A stretch of DNA of 56,590 bases from Sulfitobacter litoralis (GCF_900103185.1 NZ_FNJD01000024.1:1-56590), one strand, 5' to 3'; numbered from the stretch's first letter, positions 1 through 8,444 are shown. Translations and numbers: made by a program. Notes: generated from the letters alone by a model not told the origin.

Positions 1-102
1 CGTATGCTTGTTGCCGTGGCACTGGCGAATAAGATGGCCCGCGGTCTGTGGGCCATGGTGACGAAGCAAGTGGACTACCGAACCCCGGCAACGATGGCAT
101 GA
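1..102 (+). CDS. IS110-family transposase, C-terminal fragment (cut by window edge)
   Basis: Thirty-three codons open at the window edge read RMLVAVALANKMARGLWAMV and end at TGA 100-102. The LVAVALANKMAR block is the conserved C-terminus of IS110/IS1111 transposases (RuvC-like DEDD site plus a C-terminal serine domain). It is in frame with the truncated transposase at the right edge, which stops at GGKPRLGKTS. Family knowledge places about 40 residues between those two blocks, so the halves are not directly contiguous. The start lies outside the window. Confidence 0.85.
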   Translation, partial: RMLVAVALANKMARGLWAMVTKQVDYRTPATMA

Positions 103-371
103 GCGCAATGCGACAGACATCAAAACCCGGGACTTGAGCGTGTGACGAGATCGATGAACAGTAAGGGAAAATGATCGGAAAGATCCGGACCAGACAAAGC
201 AGTCTTTGTGCAGGAGCCCATGAGCTCGATTTGTTGATCTGCCTTTGGTTCGCGCATCGCCATACCGGCCCGCGGCTGTATCAACCGCTGCAACGAGAGG
301 CCTGATACATGACCGCATCCGATCACACACTCAAACCGTTCAGAAATCTCTTGCACCAACGGGGGCATCCA
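1..371 (+). mobile_element. Right end of an IS110-family (IS1111-group) element
   Basis: The window opens inside the transposase and runs through about 260 bp of non-coding tail to a short subterminal repeat. GGGGGCATCCA at 361-371 is the reverse complement of TGGATGCCCCC at 55714-55724, at the left end of the element at the other window edge. Short subterminal inverted repeats and no target duplication are typical of the IS1111 subgroup. The element abuts the 3' end of a decayed IS5 copy. Confidence 0.75.
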
Positions 372-380
372 TACATGCAC

Positions 381-423
381 AAATCCGTCTGAGGTTGGAC
401 TTCCCCTTACCTCAGGCGGATTT
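381..423. terminator. Hairpin at the 3' end of the IS5 remnant
   Basis: AAATCCGTCTGAGG (381-394) and CCTCAGGCGGATTT (410-423) form a 14-bp stem with one mismatch and a 15-nt loop. It starts at the transposase stop codon and lies about 10 bp from the IS1111 end. It may act as a terminator or IS end structure; there is no long T-run. Confidence 0.4.
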
Positions 424-1395
424 AGCCTACGGGGACGGTACGGGGTATGCCGAGAGCTGTGAAGTCGTTTAGGATCGCGGCACGAATTTGGATCTCCGCA
501 ACTTGCCGGTCGAAGTCACGTGCCGAAAGGCGCTGACCGAGCAACTTCACACAATGCATCCACTGACCGACAGGGTTATGCGTAGCATGATCCCGAGAGG
601 TTTTGTTTCGACGCGGCTGCGGCGGTGGTACCCGGTCACCTGTCGCCACAATGCGCGACCCAGATACTTTGAGGATTGGACGGCTTCGTTGCGTGCTTTG
701 GCCCCGGGCGTATCGGGCTTCCACAGCTTGGCATTCTTACGCGGCGGTATGACGGCATGGGCATTTCGTGCTGCAATCGCCTCATGGCATTTGCGCGTGT
801 CCTAGGCTCCGTCAGCAGTGACACTCCCGAGGTTTTGATCCGGGGGGATCTGATTGAGTAGGTCAGGCAGCGTTGGAGCATCGCCGACACTGCTGCTTGT
901 TACCTCAATGGCCCGTATCTCCAGCGTTTCCTCATCAATCCCTATACGGATCTTGCGCCATAGGCGGCGTTTGGAACCACCATGCTTACGGGCATTCCAT
1001 TCACCTTCGCCCTCCGCCTTGATGCCTATGCTGTCTATCAGCAGGTACAGAGGACCTGCTGATCCTTTGTACGGGATAGCGACAGACAATGTTTTTTGAC
1101 GACGACACAATGTATTGAAGTCCGGCACCGCCCAATCCAGCCCAACCAATTTCAGTAGGCTTTCCACAAATCCCGTCGTCTGCCTCAACGGCAGGCCGAA
1201 CAAGACTTTAAGGGTCAGTCAGGCTTGCATAGCAGCGTCGCTGTAGGTTTGTTGACGCCCCCTTCGACCAGACCCGACCGCTTCCCACGTCATCCCTGGA
1301 TCAAACCAGATGGATAGCGATCCTCATTGTTTGAGTGAAAAATTGTACTCCGCCCAGTTCCGGGTCTTGTACTTCGTCGGTGTCCAGCTGCTCAT
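422..1395 (-). pseudogene. IS5-family transposase pseudogene
   Basis: The minus strand from ATG 1395 encodes an IS5-type DDE transposase in pieces. It begins MSSWTPTKYKTRNWAEYN, continues as FGLPLRQTTGFVESLL and LLIDSIGIKAEGEGEW, and ends MHCVKLLGQRLSARDFDRQV. Three in-frame stop codons interrupt it: one shortly after the start, one where the family usually has Cys in QACLTLK, and one after VTADGA. An extra segment of about 41 nt between the RVETK and MHCVK blocks shifts the frame. The copy is inactive. It lies between the IS1111 end and repC, so it marks older decay beside the replication operon. Confidence 0.85.
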
Positions 1396-1459
1396 AGCAG
1401 CCTGTTACTATACTGGATTCATACAGTGAATCCTACAGGATGTGATTTGCGCAACAAAG

Positions 1460-1489
1460 CCGTCAAATTGTCAGCTGACAATTTGACGG
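1460..1489. promoter_or_regulatory. Perfect 30-bp palindrome at the repC stop (candidate parS)
   Basis: The half-site CCGTCAAATTGTCAG is followed directly by its exact reverse complement, giving a perfect 30-bp palindrome that spans the last codons and stop of repC. Its core ATTGTCAGCTGACAAT differs only in the outermost base pair from the GTT-N4-GC-N4-AAC pattern of repABC centromeres bound by RepB. Plasmid-group-specific palindromes are known in Rhodobacterales repABC replicons. Assignment as parS is inference. Confidence 0.55.
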
Positions 1490-2574
1490 TTGGCAAGAGC
1501 CATCAGCATAGGCTGCAGTGTAAACGCGCCATCATGCGCCATTTGTGTCAGCCGACGAAGGTATGCGCCTGGGCTGCGGATGGCATTGGCTTTCTCAAGC
1601 ATACACAGAACGGTGACCGCAGCGGCTTCTGCACCCATGATGCGTTTTGCCTCAATCATCACAGGTTGGTCGATCCCGAGCATTGGCGCGATTTTATCTG
1701 AGATACGCTCCAGATCGGACCAGGTGCGCAAACTCTCGGGAAAGAAATATTGGTGTTCTTGGCATGCTGTCAGAACTTGACTGAGGGAGACCGCCTGAAC
1801 TTTGTCAGCGCTTAAAGCTCGTTGACACTTGAAGGTATCACTAGTGTGAGCCCCCTGCCCTTCAGAGTCAAAATGGATTATATCTGAATCCTGTATGTGC
1901 CGCTCATTTTGGATGTAAGCGGTGCTCGTTTCTTCTGCTACCAATACCGTTTCTTCACCACTTTCCAACAGGTTCTTAAGTTTTTCTACTATTGACTGAA
2001 GCTCAGCCTCGTCCGATTTCCGGCGCAACAATTTGGCGAGCTCTGCAAGTTCGGTTTCATGCCCTGTTTGACGCATTAGCTCGGCACGCAACATGAGAAC
2101 TTCATCACGCAACGCAAGCAGCTCTTCCTGACGTGCCTGTGCTTTACCCGCTGCATGACCGATGGCGTCGGCTTGATGCACCATCGGTGCCAGATTGAAA
2201 CCAAAAGCAGCGGTGATCTCTCCGCCACGGTTGCGGGCGAAGCGTTTACGGTTGGGGCTGTCGTGACGGCTGACAATACCAGCGCGCAGCAGTTGTGCCA
2301 GATGACGGCGCAAGGTGCTTTCCGGCATCCCATGCAGTCGTTCGGACAACCGTTGGTTCGAGGCAAATACAATGCCCGCGGGTCCGGTAGGAATGTGTCG
2401 GCTGGGCAGGAAGGTCAGCAACGCCTGCAACACAGTGAGTGTCCGGTGAGACAGCTCATATGTTTCTGCCGCCTGTGTGAGCTGATCCATTAGCTGCCAT
2501 TTATCAGGCCCGCAGGGGTTCTCTGCGCGGACGTTTACTGGAAGCCCGATGAGTTTTCGGAACGTTTTTCCCAT
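1471..2574 (-). CDS. repC: RepC replication initiator of a repABC plasmid
   Basis: The 367-residue protein has the RepC layout: an N-terminal winged-helix segment (about 30-130, including LSHRTLTVLQALLTFLPSR and STLRRHLAQLLRAGIVSRHDS), a coiled region rich in Glu/Leu (about 150-220), and a C-terminal domain ending RQIVS. RepC proteins initiate replication at an origin usually inside their own gene. It is the last gene of the operon and is separated from repB by the counter-transcribed RNA region. Its stop codon lies inside a 30-bp palindrome. Start ATG 2574 gives MGKTFRKLIGLPV, a little shorter than the usual ~400 residues. Confidence 0.88.
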   Translation of the reverse strand: MGKTFRKLIGLPVNVRAENPCGPDKWQLMDQLTQAAETYELSHRTLTVLQALLTFLPSRHIPTGPAGIVFASNQRLSERLHGMPESTLRRHLAQLLRAGIVSRHDSPNRKRFARNRGGEITAAFGFNLAPMVHQADAIGHAAGKAQARQEELLALRDEVLMLRAELMRQTGHETELAELAKLLRRKSDEAELQSIVEKLKNLLESGEETVLVAEETSTAYIQNERHIQDSDIIHFDSEGQGAHTSDTFKCQRALSADKVQAVSLSQVLTACQEHQYFFPESLRTWSDLERISDKIAPMLGIDQPVMIEAKRIMGAEAAAVTVLCMLEKANAIRSPGAYLRRLTQMAHDGAFTLQPMLMALANRQIVS

Positions 2575-2625
2575 AAAATTTTCACGAAAGACAATAAAAT
2601 ACCCGCACCACCCGAGAGGGTGGAG

Positions 2626-2654
2626 TTGACAGAGGTAAATCTTTAGGGCTATCT
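2626..2654 (+). promoter_or_regulatory. Promoter of the repABC counter-transcribed RNA
   Basis: TTGACA (2626-2631), a 17-bp spacer and CTATCT (2649-2654) form a strong sigma-70-type promoter. It points against repC in the repB-repC gap and predicts a transcript start near 2661. Confidence 0.75.
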
Positions 2655-2660
2655 CGAAGG

Positions 2661-2710
2661 TACAAAGTTTGAGAATGGCCTTCCGGGATTTATCCTGGGG
2701 GGCTTTTTTT
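2661..2710 (+). ncRNA. Counter-transcribed antisense RNA (incA/ctRNA)
   Basis: The predicted ~50-nt RNA starts about 7 nt after the -10 box and ends in a rho-independent terminator. The terminator has an 11-bp stem including wobble pairs (2678-2688 with 2693-2703), a TTTA loop and seven T residues (2704-2710). Position, antisense orientation and size match the incompatibility RNAs of repABC plasmids, which limit RepC expression by acting on the repB-repC leader. The leader transcript on the minus strand carries the complementary sequence. Confidence 0.75.
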
Positions 2711-2750
2711 ATGGTCCGGTTGTGCCTCCTGTTGTTACTTCCTCAATGCT

Positions 2751-3710
2751 TCACGCCTTGGCCTGTCGCCAGCGGTCGTGAATCTCTCTCATCAGCTCTT
2801 CGGCATGGGTGTCGAGCCATTTGTCGAAACCTTCGGCCGTTTGGGCGGATATACTCAGCGAAACTCCTCGCGGTGTGCGCCGCACATCAGCCAAGGCTTT
2901 GCCGTCTTGGCTTCGTAGCGTACGCGTTTCGGTCGTTGCCGGGGCCTTGGGAGATCGTTTATTACTCGCGGCCTTGAAGATACTTTCGAAACGTTCGTCC
3001 GAAGTCAGATCGCTAAAGGTATCGGTGGTTGTGGCGTCATCTGCTCGGGATTTCGCATCCGCATCCTGCGCGAGCTTCGCCAAAGTCAGCCAGCGATCCC
3101 GCCCAATCCCGGGAGCAGAGCCAATCTTGCGCAGGAAGGTCAGATCAAAAGCATTCCCGACCTTGAGCATACGGCTCACCATGGGCAGGTCGATCGTCAG
3201 CGCATCCGCGATTGTCTGCCGGTCATGCCCGCTTGCATCAAGCTGCGCTGCAAAGCTCGCCTTTTCCACAAAGGAGAGATCCTGCCGCGCGGTGTTTTCC
3301 TGACCTTGGGCCATCACCAAAGCATGATCATCCAGATGGCGGACCATAGCTTTGACTTTCACGCCGATCGCTTTCAGCGCCTTCAGTCGGCGCCGGCCAT
3401 AGACAATCTCGAACCGTCCGGCTTGGGACGGATGAGGGCGGACAAGTACAGGCACCTGTTGACCGTAGGTCCGCAGGCTTTCTTGAAGCTTTCGCTGTGA
3501 TTCATCATCAATACCCAAGCGGTCTTCGACACCCGCCATATCAATCAGGTTGGCATCAAGATCCTGAACCGCGTTCTCCTGTAGCCGCGTCAGCGAGGAT
3601 TGCAGCGCGCCAACCGCACCGCGAGGCGCAGTAGAGGGTTTCGGTGCAGGCCGTTCCTGCGACGGGGCAGGGGCCTTTGTCGCGGATGAAAGAATACCTT
3701 TACGTGCCAT
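2751..3710 (-). CDS. repB: RepB, ParB-type centromere-binding partition protein
   Basis: The ParB-like protein has an N-terminal nuclease-fold region (about 70-150) with PVLVRPHPSQAGRFEIVYG and RRRLKALKAIG, then the ENTARQDLSFVEKASFA box and a helix-turn-helix (DRQTIADALTIDLPMVSRM), and a C-terminal dimerisation region. RepB binds parS and works with the RepA ATPase in segregation. ATG 3710 was chosen because it overlaps the repA stop as TAATG, the usual coupling; an ATG at 3722 would add four residues. The N-terminal MARKGIL matches family starts. Confidence 0.9.
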   Translation of the reverse strand: MARKGILSSATKAPAPSQERPAPKPSTAPRGAVGALQSSLTRLQENAVQDLDANLIDMAGVEDRLGIDDESQRKLQESLRTYGQQVPVLVRPHPSQAGRFEIVYGRRRLKALKAIGVKVKAMVRHLDDHALVMAQGQENTARQDLSFVEKASFAAQLDASGHDRQTIADALTIDLPMVSRMLKVGNAFDLTFLRKIGSAPGIGRDRWLTLAKLAQDADAKSRADDATTTDTFSDLTSDERFESIFKAASNKRSPKAPATTETRTLRSQDGKALADVRRTPRGVSLSISAQTAEGFDKWLDTHAEELMREIHDRWRQAKA

Positions 3711-4885
3711 TAACGCCCCCATGCTTTCTGAATCATGGATTCAATTTCGTCATTAACCAGATTTAGTGAATCGAGCGCACGGTCGTAGGTATTGCGGTGG
3801 AACTGGGCACGATCGACCTCGTAAATCGTCTGGTGGGTCAGGCCCGCATCAGAGATCGCAGTAGATTTTAGCATCGGGGCAACCATGACTTCATCGTCAA
3901 AAAGCTGCCGCAAGAATGCGAGCACCTGCTGTTGCGGCCCGTCATTTGGTTCGTATCTATTAATGAGAAAACGCATGAAATCGAATTCCATGCTCGCACC
4001 GGCATTCGAGACGACGTCAAGAAGATCCGCACTCATTTGAAGGAACTGTGACATGGAGGCGACATCAAGCATGTTTGGAACAACCGTAATCAACACGCCT
4101 GTCGATGCGCAAAGCGCTGCCATTGTCAGGTAGCCGAGCTGCGGCGGGCAATCGAAAATCACTACGTCGTAGTTCTGTTCGACATCGCGAAGCGCCGTCG
4201 CCAACCGTGCGAAGAACGGCGGCTGCGCGTGGTTCATCAATGCCTGAGGGGTCTCGTGCTCGAACTCTTGCAGCATCAGCCCACCGGGTGCGAGGTCAAT
4301 CCCAGTAAAGTAGGTTTTCTGGATGACGTCTTCTAACGCGACCGGATCATCATACCGGATCGCGTCATAAATCGTACCGGAATTTAGGAAATCATACTCA
4401 GGACGATAGCCAAACAATGTGGTTAGAGACGCTTGCGGGTCGATATCGACACAAAGAACGCGGTAGCCTTTGAGGGCCAAACGTTGCGCAGCATGTACCG
4501 CACTCGTCGTTTTGCCCGAACCACCCTTGAAGTTCAGAAAGGATAAAACCTGCAGCTTGTCCCCTTCACGGCGCCCGCGTTGGTACGCCCCGCGGCTTTT
4601 GGCACTAGCCTCAAGAACGCGACGCAGTTCCAACAGATCGTCCGCAGAATAGTGTCTACGTCCCCCGGGCGAGGTGTGGACTTCGGGGGCCTTGTCATCA
4701 AAATGTAGCTTGCGCAGGAAGCTGGTTGAGATGCCCAAAAGCTCCGCCGCTTCGCCCGCAGAAAACAGGCGAAGCTCTTTGAGCGCATCGGGCGCAAAGA
4801 TCTTATGCATGTGACCTTCCAGGGCCGCAGCCAAGGTCTCCGCATTCTGGCGGATCCGTGTATTGATGTGTACGGTGCCTGTCAC
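3710..4885 (-). CDS. repA: RepA, ParA-type partition ATPase
   Basis: The 391-residue protein has an N-terminal MerR-like helix-turn-helix (about 40-90, FSAGEAAELLGISTSFLRKL) followed by a deviant Walker A motif KGGSGKTT (120-127) and the switch segment DCPPQLGYLTM. RepA polymerises on DNA to move RepB-parS complexes and represses the operon with RepB. Start GTG 4885 is preceded by GAGGG. CGCTA-N8-TAGCG at 4906-4923, just upstream, is a possible autoregulatory operator. It is the first gene of repA-repB-repC and is translationally coupled to repB. Confidence 0.92.
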   Translation of the reverse strand: MTGTVHINTRIRQNAETLAAALEGHMHKIFAPDALKELRLFSAGEAAELLGISTSFLRKLHFDDKAPEVHTSPGGRRHYSADDLLELRRVLEASAKSRGAYQRGRREGDKLQVLSFLNFKGGSGKTTSAVHAAQRLALKGYRVLCVDIDPQASLTTLFGYRPEYDFLNSGTIYDAIRYDDPVALEDVIQKTYFTGIDLAPGGLMLQEFEHETPQALMNHAQPPFFARLATALRDVEQNYDVVIFDCPPQLGYLTMAALCASTGVLITVVPNMLDVASMSQFLQMSADLLDVVSNAGASMEFDFMRFLINRYEPNDGPQQQVLAFLRQLFDDEVMVAPMLKSTAISDAGLTHQTIYEVDRAQFHRNTYDRALDSLNLVNDEIESMIQKAWGR

Positions 4886-5866
4886 ATCGCCCTCGCTCTC
4901 AGGAACGCTATTATTCGGTAGCGCATTTGTTTCCGTTACTTAACGTCGAAACATCTGCCAGCGCAACAGATTCTTGAAGCAGCCGTCGGTTGGGGGTGGG
5001 GCTAGATGATGTGGGAGGTAGTAGCGAGATCGTCTAATTGTTGGTTAGCTGTCTGAAAACTATGGCGTATCGAGCGGTGTATTGAATAAAGATCACATCT
5101 TCTCGCATACCGGCGAAGTCACAACAGGCGGCTGAACAGCCTGCTAATAATCCTTCACACCTGCGAACCTCCTCCGGCAGCGCGATGTCCCTGATGATCC
5201 AGCCGCAAAGAAGCACTTATGGGATCTTTCGCGGGTGAAGTAAATTTCGCCCGTTCTCACAAACTTTTCAGGCTGGCTGTAACGAGGTTTTCCGGGGTTT
5301 TCCTCATTTACCGCCCAACACATCCCGTTAGACAATAGCCGGCCCCCGTTCCTTCCCCCCATCCTGTAGGGGAAGGCCCTTCGTGCACGTCCGTATCAAA
5401 TGCAGTGCCTTATATCGGTGGCCAGTCGCTCCCCCGCAGGGTTTTCTCCTGCTCCGCTCTGATTTTTGGTCAGAGCAGTCCCCGATCTACATGCGGGTGA
5501 TATCCACATGACAGCCGGTGGGTTTTTCGTCTGCATATCTGCGCCAGACTAGAAGGAGCCGTTTATGGCGCGGGGTGGGGTAGTCCCCGGACGTTCTTCT
5601 GTATTGATGGCCGGAAACAGAAATCCGTGGCCGTCGCTCTTTGCAATATCTTGATCCAGCTTGGAGGAGCATCGGGTGTAAACCAAACCGAACCGCTGCG
5701 CCCCGAAAGGCGCTGCTGGTACGGTGGGGTTTCAATCCATCGCCGGCCAAGTGGCTTAATTAGACCATTTTGGATCCGACCGCGGATGGCATACGGGGGG
5801 TCACTAGGTGCGCGCGCTGCCCATTCATGCTTCCATTAGTGACAAGCGAATCCGAGAGGGATGAAT
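4886..5866. other. Long non-coding stretch upstream of repA
   Basis: About 980 bp hold the repA promoter region and no open frame that looks like protein. A small hairpin (CTCTGA 5457-5462 with TCAGAG 5470-5475) is visible. I see no iterons, tRNA or integrase. The stretch may be leader or regulatory sequence of the replication operon, or the scar of a lost gene. Confidence 0.4.
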
Positions 5867-6643
5867 ATGACAGACGAAAGCGATGAACTGGAAGGGCATG
5901 TCTATGTGCACTTCGATGGGATCAAAAAGTCGGCAGAATGGATTGTTAAAGATTACAGGGGCAATGGAGCCTTTACGGACGCACAGATTGAGGTGCTTTG
6001 CCAACAGTTTCAAATGCCGCGCCCGTTGATAAAGGAGCTATCCTTCTACGTAGGGAACTCTCTGGATAGTGACTCCGAAGTTGATCTGTTGCAGGTGACA
6101 AAATCTAAGGCGATCGCGCATGCGAACAAAAATATTCGCCGAGCTCGACTGCTTCTTCGAAAGAGTGAAAGCATTGAACGCGTGAAGGAGGAACTGTCAG
6201 GGCTCTCTAATATCTTTGCAATTACGAAAGCGGACGCTGAGATCTTGCCCACAGCGATGACCGCTGATCAGGACTTAGAGCAGCAGCTAACCCGTCTATT
6301 GCAAACGCCGGGTTCCGCTGCATTGTTGAAACCGGATCATTCTCCGAGTGCGAGCGACAATCGCCGTTTCCAGGTTGTGATGAGCTGCTGCTACATCTGG
6401 GAAGACGCGGGAAAGGATTTTGGCTTTTCAAACGAGTTGGATGACACGAACCGCGTGGATCGTGTGGGCGGGATCTATCAGTTTGTGCAAACGGTCGCTG
6501 CGATGGTTTCAACCTCGAAACACAGGCTGCGTGGTGAAGTCTTTCATAAAGATATCACCCATTTTAAAGCGTATCGCCTTGGGCGAGACCCCGACGCCTT
6601 TCTGAACGAAGAGCCGGAATTCGGATCGCCCAAAACGGTCTGA
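5867..6643 (+). CDS. Hypothetical protein, 258 aa
   Basis: I do not recognise the family. The soluble, acidic protein has a central helical segment with clustered Arg/Lys (HANKNIRRARLLLRKSESIE, about 90-110) and a conserved-looking C-terminal part (FQVVMSCCYIWEDAGKDFGF, about 170-190). No signal peptide or membrane segment is seen. ATG 5867 is chosen because GAGAGGG (5854-5860) is spaced correctly for it; ATG 5861 is too close to that site. It lies upstream of a small basic protein and a DNA methyltransferase in the same direction but has its own ~115-bp gap to them. Confidence 0.65.
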   Translation: MTDESDELEGHVYVHFDGIKKSAEWIVKDYRGNGAFTDAQIEVLCQQFQMPRPLIKELSFYVGNSLDSDSEVDLLQVTKSKAIAHANKNIRRARLLLRKSESIERVKEELSGLSNIFAITKADAEILPTAMTADQDLEQQLTRLLQTPGSAALLKPDHSPSASDNRRFQVVMSCCYIWEDAGKDFGFSNELDDTNRVDRVGGIYQFVQTVAAMVSTSKHRLRGEVFHKDITHFKAYRLGRDPDAFLNEEPEFGSPKTV

Positions 6644-6716
6644 TTGAGCCACTTTTTTCAAAAGCCCGCGTCATTGCATCTTCTCCTCGACCGGCCGTCG
6701 CGACCAAGACCGCCGG

Positions 6717-6746
6717 TTTTGATTGTTTATCAAAGTTTTATCAAAA
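6717..6746. promoter_or_regulatory. Inverted-repeat operator candidate before the small basic protein
   Basis: TTTGAT (6718-6723) and ATCAAA (6729-6734) form an inverted repeat with a 5-bp spacer, and ATCAAAA occurs again at 6740-6746. The cluster sits just upstream of the AGGAG ribosome site of the gene at 6759, where a repressor would block transcription. Confidence 0.4.
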
Positions 6747-6758
6747 CAGGAGAAGAAT

Positions 6759-7127
6759 ATGGACAACCGTGGGGGTAAACGCAAAGGGGCGGGGCGGCCA
6801 AAAGGGTCCACAAAAAAAGGCACCAAGTTGGACGAGTTCAACATGATGGTGCGGGCTCAGGAATATTGCGAGGAAATGCTGGAGGTGCTGGTAGATCTCG
6901 CACGTCACAGCACGAGCGAAAGCACAAAGCTGAGCGCGGCAACGCAGGTGTTGGATCGCGGCCATGGCCGGCCGGGGACGGTGAAAATGCCGGATCCGCA
7001 TGATGAATACAAAGCCTTCTACCTTTCGATTCAAAGGGATCATTTTATCAATAACCCAAATTACGGTGCGCCCTTTAGCGACAGCTATTATCTTGATCAA
7101 ATGGCTGAGCCAGAAGGTGGTGCGTAG
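6759..7127 (+). CDS. Small basic protein with GGKRKGAGRPKGS N-terminus
   Basis: The 122-residue protein starts MDNRGGKRKGAGRPKGS, a Lys/Arg/Gly-rich motif common at the N-terminus of phage- and plasmid-encoded DNA-associated proteins, including some terminase small subunits. The middle is helical (EYCEEMLEVLVDLARHSTSE) and the C-terminus is aromatic-rich. No enzyme motif is seen. ATG 6759 follows CAGGAG at proper spacing; a longer frame from 6723 would read through the ribosome site. It abuts the cytosine methyltransferase, so the two are probably co-transcribed. A role in DNA binding next to the methylase is inference. Confidence 0.7.
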   Translation: MDNRGGKRKGAGRPKGSTKKGTKLDEFNMMVRAQEYCEEMLEVLVDLARHSTSESTKLSAATQVLDRGHGRPGTVKMPDPHDEYKAFYLSIQRDHFINNPNYGAPFSDSYYLDQMAEPEGGA

Positions 7128-7136
7128 GTGGGCCCT

Positions 7137-8318
7137 ATGACCTTCTATGAATTCTTCGCCGGCGGCGGGATGGTGCGGGCGGGGTTGGGGGCGCAATGGC
7201 GGTGTCTTTTTGCCAATGATGTCTCGCCCCAGAAAGCGCGTGTCTATCGGCGCAACTGGGGTGGGGACACGCTTGTTTTGGCGGATATTGCGGCGCTGAC
7301 CTCTGCCGACCTTCCCGATGTGCCGGATCTGGTTTGGGGGTCTTTCCCCTGCCAGGATCTCTCGGTCGCCGGTACGGGGGCGGGGCTTGCGGGGCAACGA
7401 TCGGGGAGCTTCTGGTCTTTGATCGGGTTGTTGCATGACCTCAAGGATCAGGGGCGGGCGCCGCCCTTGATCGTGTTGGAGAATGTGTTGGGCACACTGA
7501 GCGCCAACGGCGGGGCGGACTTTACAGCTCTTTGCCAGGCGGTCGCGGAGCTGGGCTATGATCTGGGGGCCGTGGTGATGGATGCTGCGGATTTTCTGCC
7601 GCAATCGCGTCCGCGCTTGTTCATCATTGCGGTCCGGAAAGGGATAACGCCGCCTGATGCCGTGCTTAGCAAGGGCCCGCAGAGCCTCTGGCATCCTCCG
7701 GCGATTGTTACGGCATACCAACGGTTGCCGCAGGGGCTGCAAAAACGCTGGCGTTGGTGGGCGATGCCAACACCTGCGCCGTGCGTTCTGAAGCTTGCCG
7801 ATCTGATTGAAACGGGATTGCCAGCTGACAATTGGGATACGCCGCAGAAGACTAATAAATTGCTGTTGATGATGAATGAGACGCATCTGCAAAAGGTGGC
7901 CGCCGCCAAGGCGCGAGGGGGCACGATGATCGGGACGATATACAAACGCACGCGGAGTGAGCAGGGGCAGAAGTTCCAGCGGGCTGAGGTGCGCTTTGAC
8001 GATTTGGCCGGGTGTTTGCGCACGCCGGGCGGCGGGTCCTCTCGTCAGCAGCTACTTGTAGTGTCGCGCGAGGCAATCCGTTCGCGGCTGATATCCCCGC
8101 GTGAAACGGCGCGGCTTATGGGGTTACGTGACAGCTATGTGCTGCCCGAAAAGGCATCGGAGGCATATCAGCTGACCGGCGACGGGGTTGCCGTTCCGGT
8201 GGTGCGCTATCTTGCGAAATGGCTTTTGGAGCCGATATTGGCAGGCGGGACCCCTTGGGAACATGCCACAATTACTTCGCCTTCCCATTCTCAGGCAAGA
8301 ATCCCCCATTCCCTTTAA
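7137..8318 (+). CDS. C5 cytosine-specific DNA methyltransferase
   Basis: Transfers a methyl group from S-adenosylmethionine to C5 of cytosine in DNA. Motif I is FYEFFAGGGMVRAG (3-16), the catalytic PCQD has Cys72, the ENV motif is at 115-117, and QSRPRLFII (156-164) is motif VIII. A variable target-recognition region follows, and the C-terminal motifs appear in ARLMGLRDSYVLP and YQLTGDGVAVPV. No restriction endonuclease gene adjoins, so it looks solitary, as in phage or plasmid protection and regulation. ATG 7137 follows AGGTGG; GTG 7128 overlapping the upstream stop is an alternative. A near match (15 of 16) to the repC palindrome core lies inside the gene at 7817-7832. Confidence 0.9.
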   Translation: MTFYEFFAGGGMVRAGLGAQWRCLFANDVSPQKARVYRRNWGGDTLVLADIAALTSADLPDVPDLVWGSFPCQDLSVAGTGAGLAGQRSGSFWSLIGLLHDLKDQGRAPPLIVLENVLGTLSANGGADFTALCQAVAELGYDLGAVVMDAADFLPQSRPRLFIIAVRKGITPPDAVLSKGPQSLWHPPAIVTAYQRLPQGLQKRWRWWAMPTPAPCVLKLADLIETGLPADNWDTPQKTNKLLLMMNETHLQKVAAAKARGGTMIGTIYKRTRSEQGQKFQRAEVRFDDLAGCLRTPGGGSSRQQLLVVSREAIRSRLISPRETARLMGLRDSYVLPEKASEAYQLTGDGVAVPVVRYLAKWLLEPILAGGTPWEHATITSPSHSQARIPHSL

Positions 8319-8444
8319 AAACCACCGGAACCAACTCCGGCAACGCGTGTTAACTTCTCGGAAATAATGATCACGATATCAACTCTTTACCGGTCTCTTC
8401 GGCACCGGTGAGGCTTCCGTTAAATCATAGTAAAAGGTGTGAGT

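Noticed and set aside
5700..5760. tRNA-like 3' end (GGTTTCAATCC near a CCA)
   Set aside because: The flanking bases do not pair into a T-stem or acceptor stem, and no anticodon arm precedes it.
6741..7892. A 383-codon open frame antisense to the methyltransferase region
   Set aside because: No family features, very Arg/Pro-rich, and the sense strand carries two clear genes with ribosome sites.
7128..8318. A full restriction-modification system
   Set aside because: The genes on either side lack endonuclease motifs; only the methyltransferase is supported.
8327..8351. General-stress (EcfG-type) promoter before the DUF2383 gene
   Set aside because: GGAAC is present but the -10 part is TGTT rather than CGTT, and it is about 95 bp from the start codon. 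Too weak to list as a promoter.
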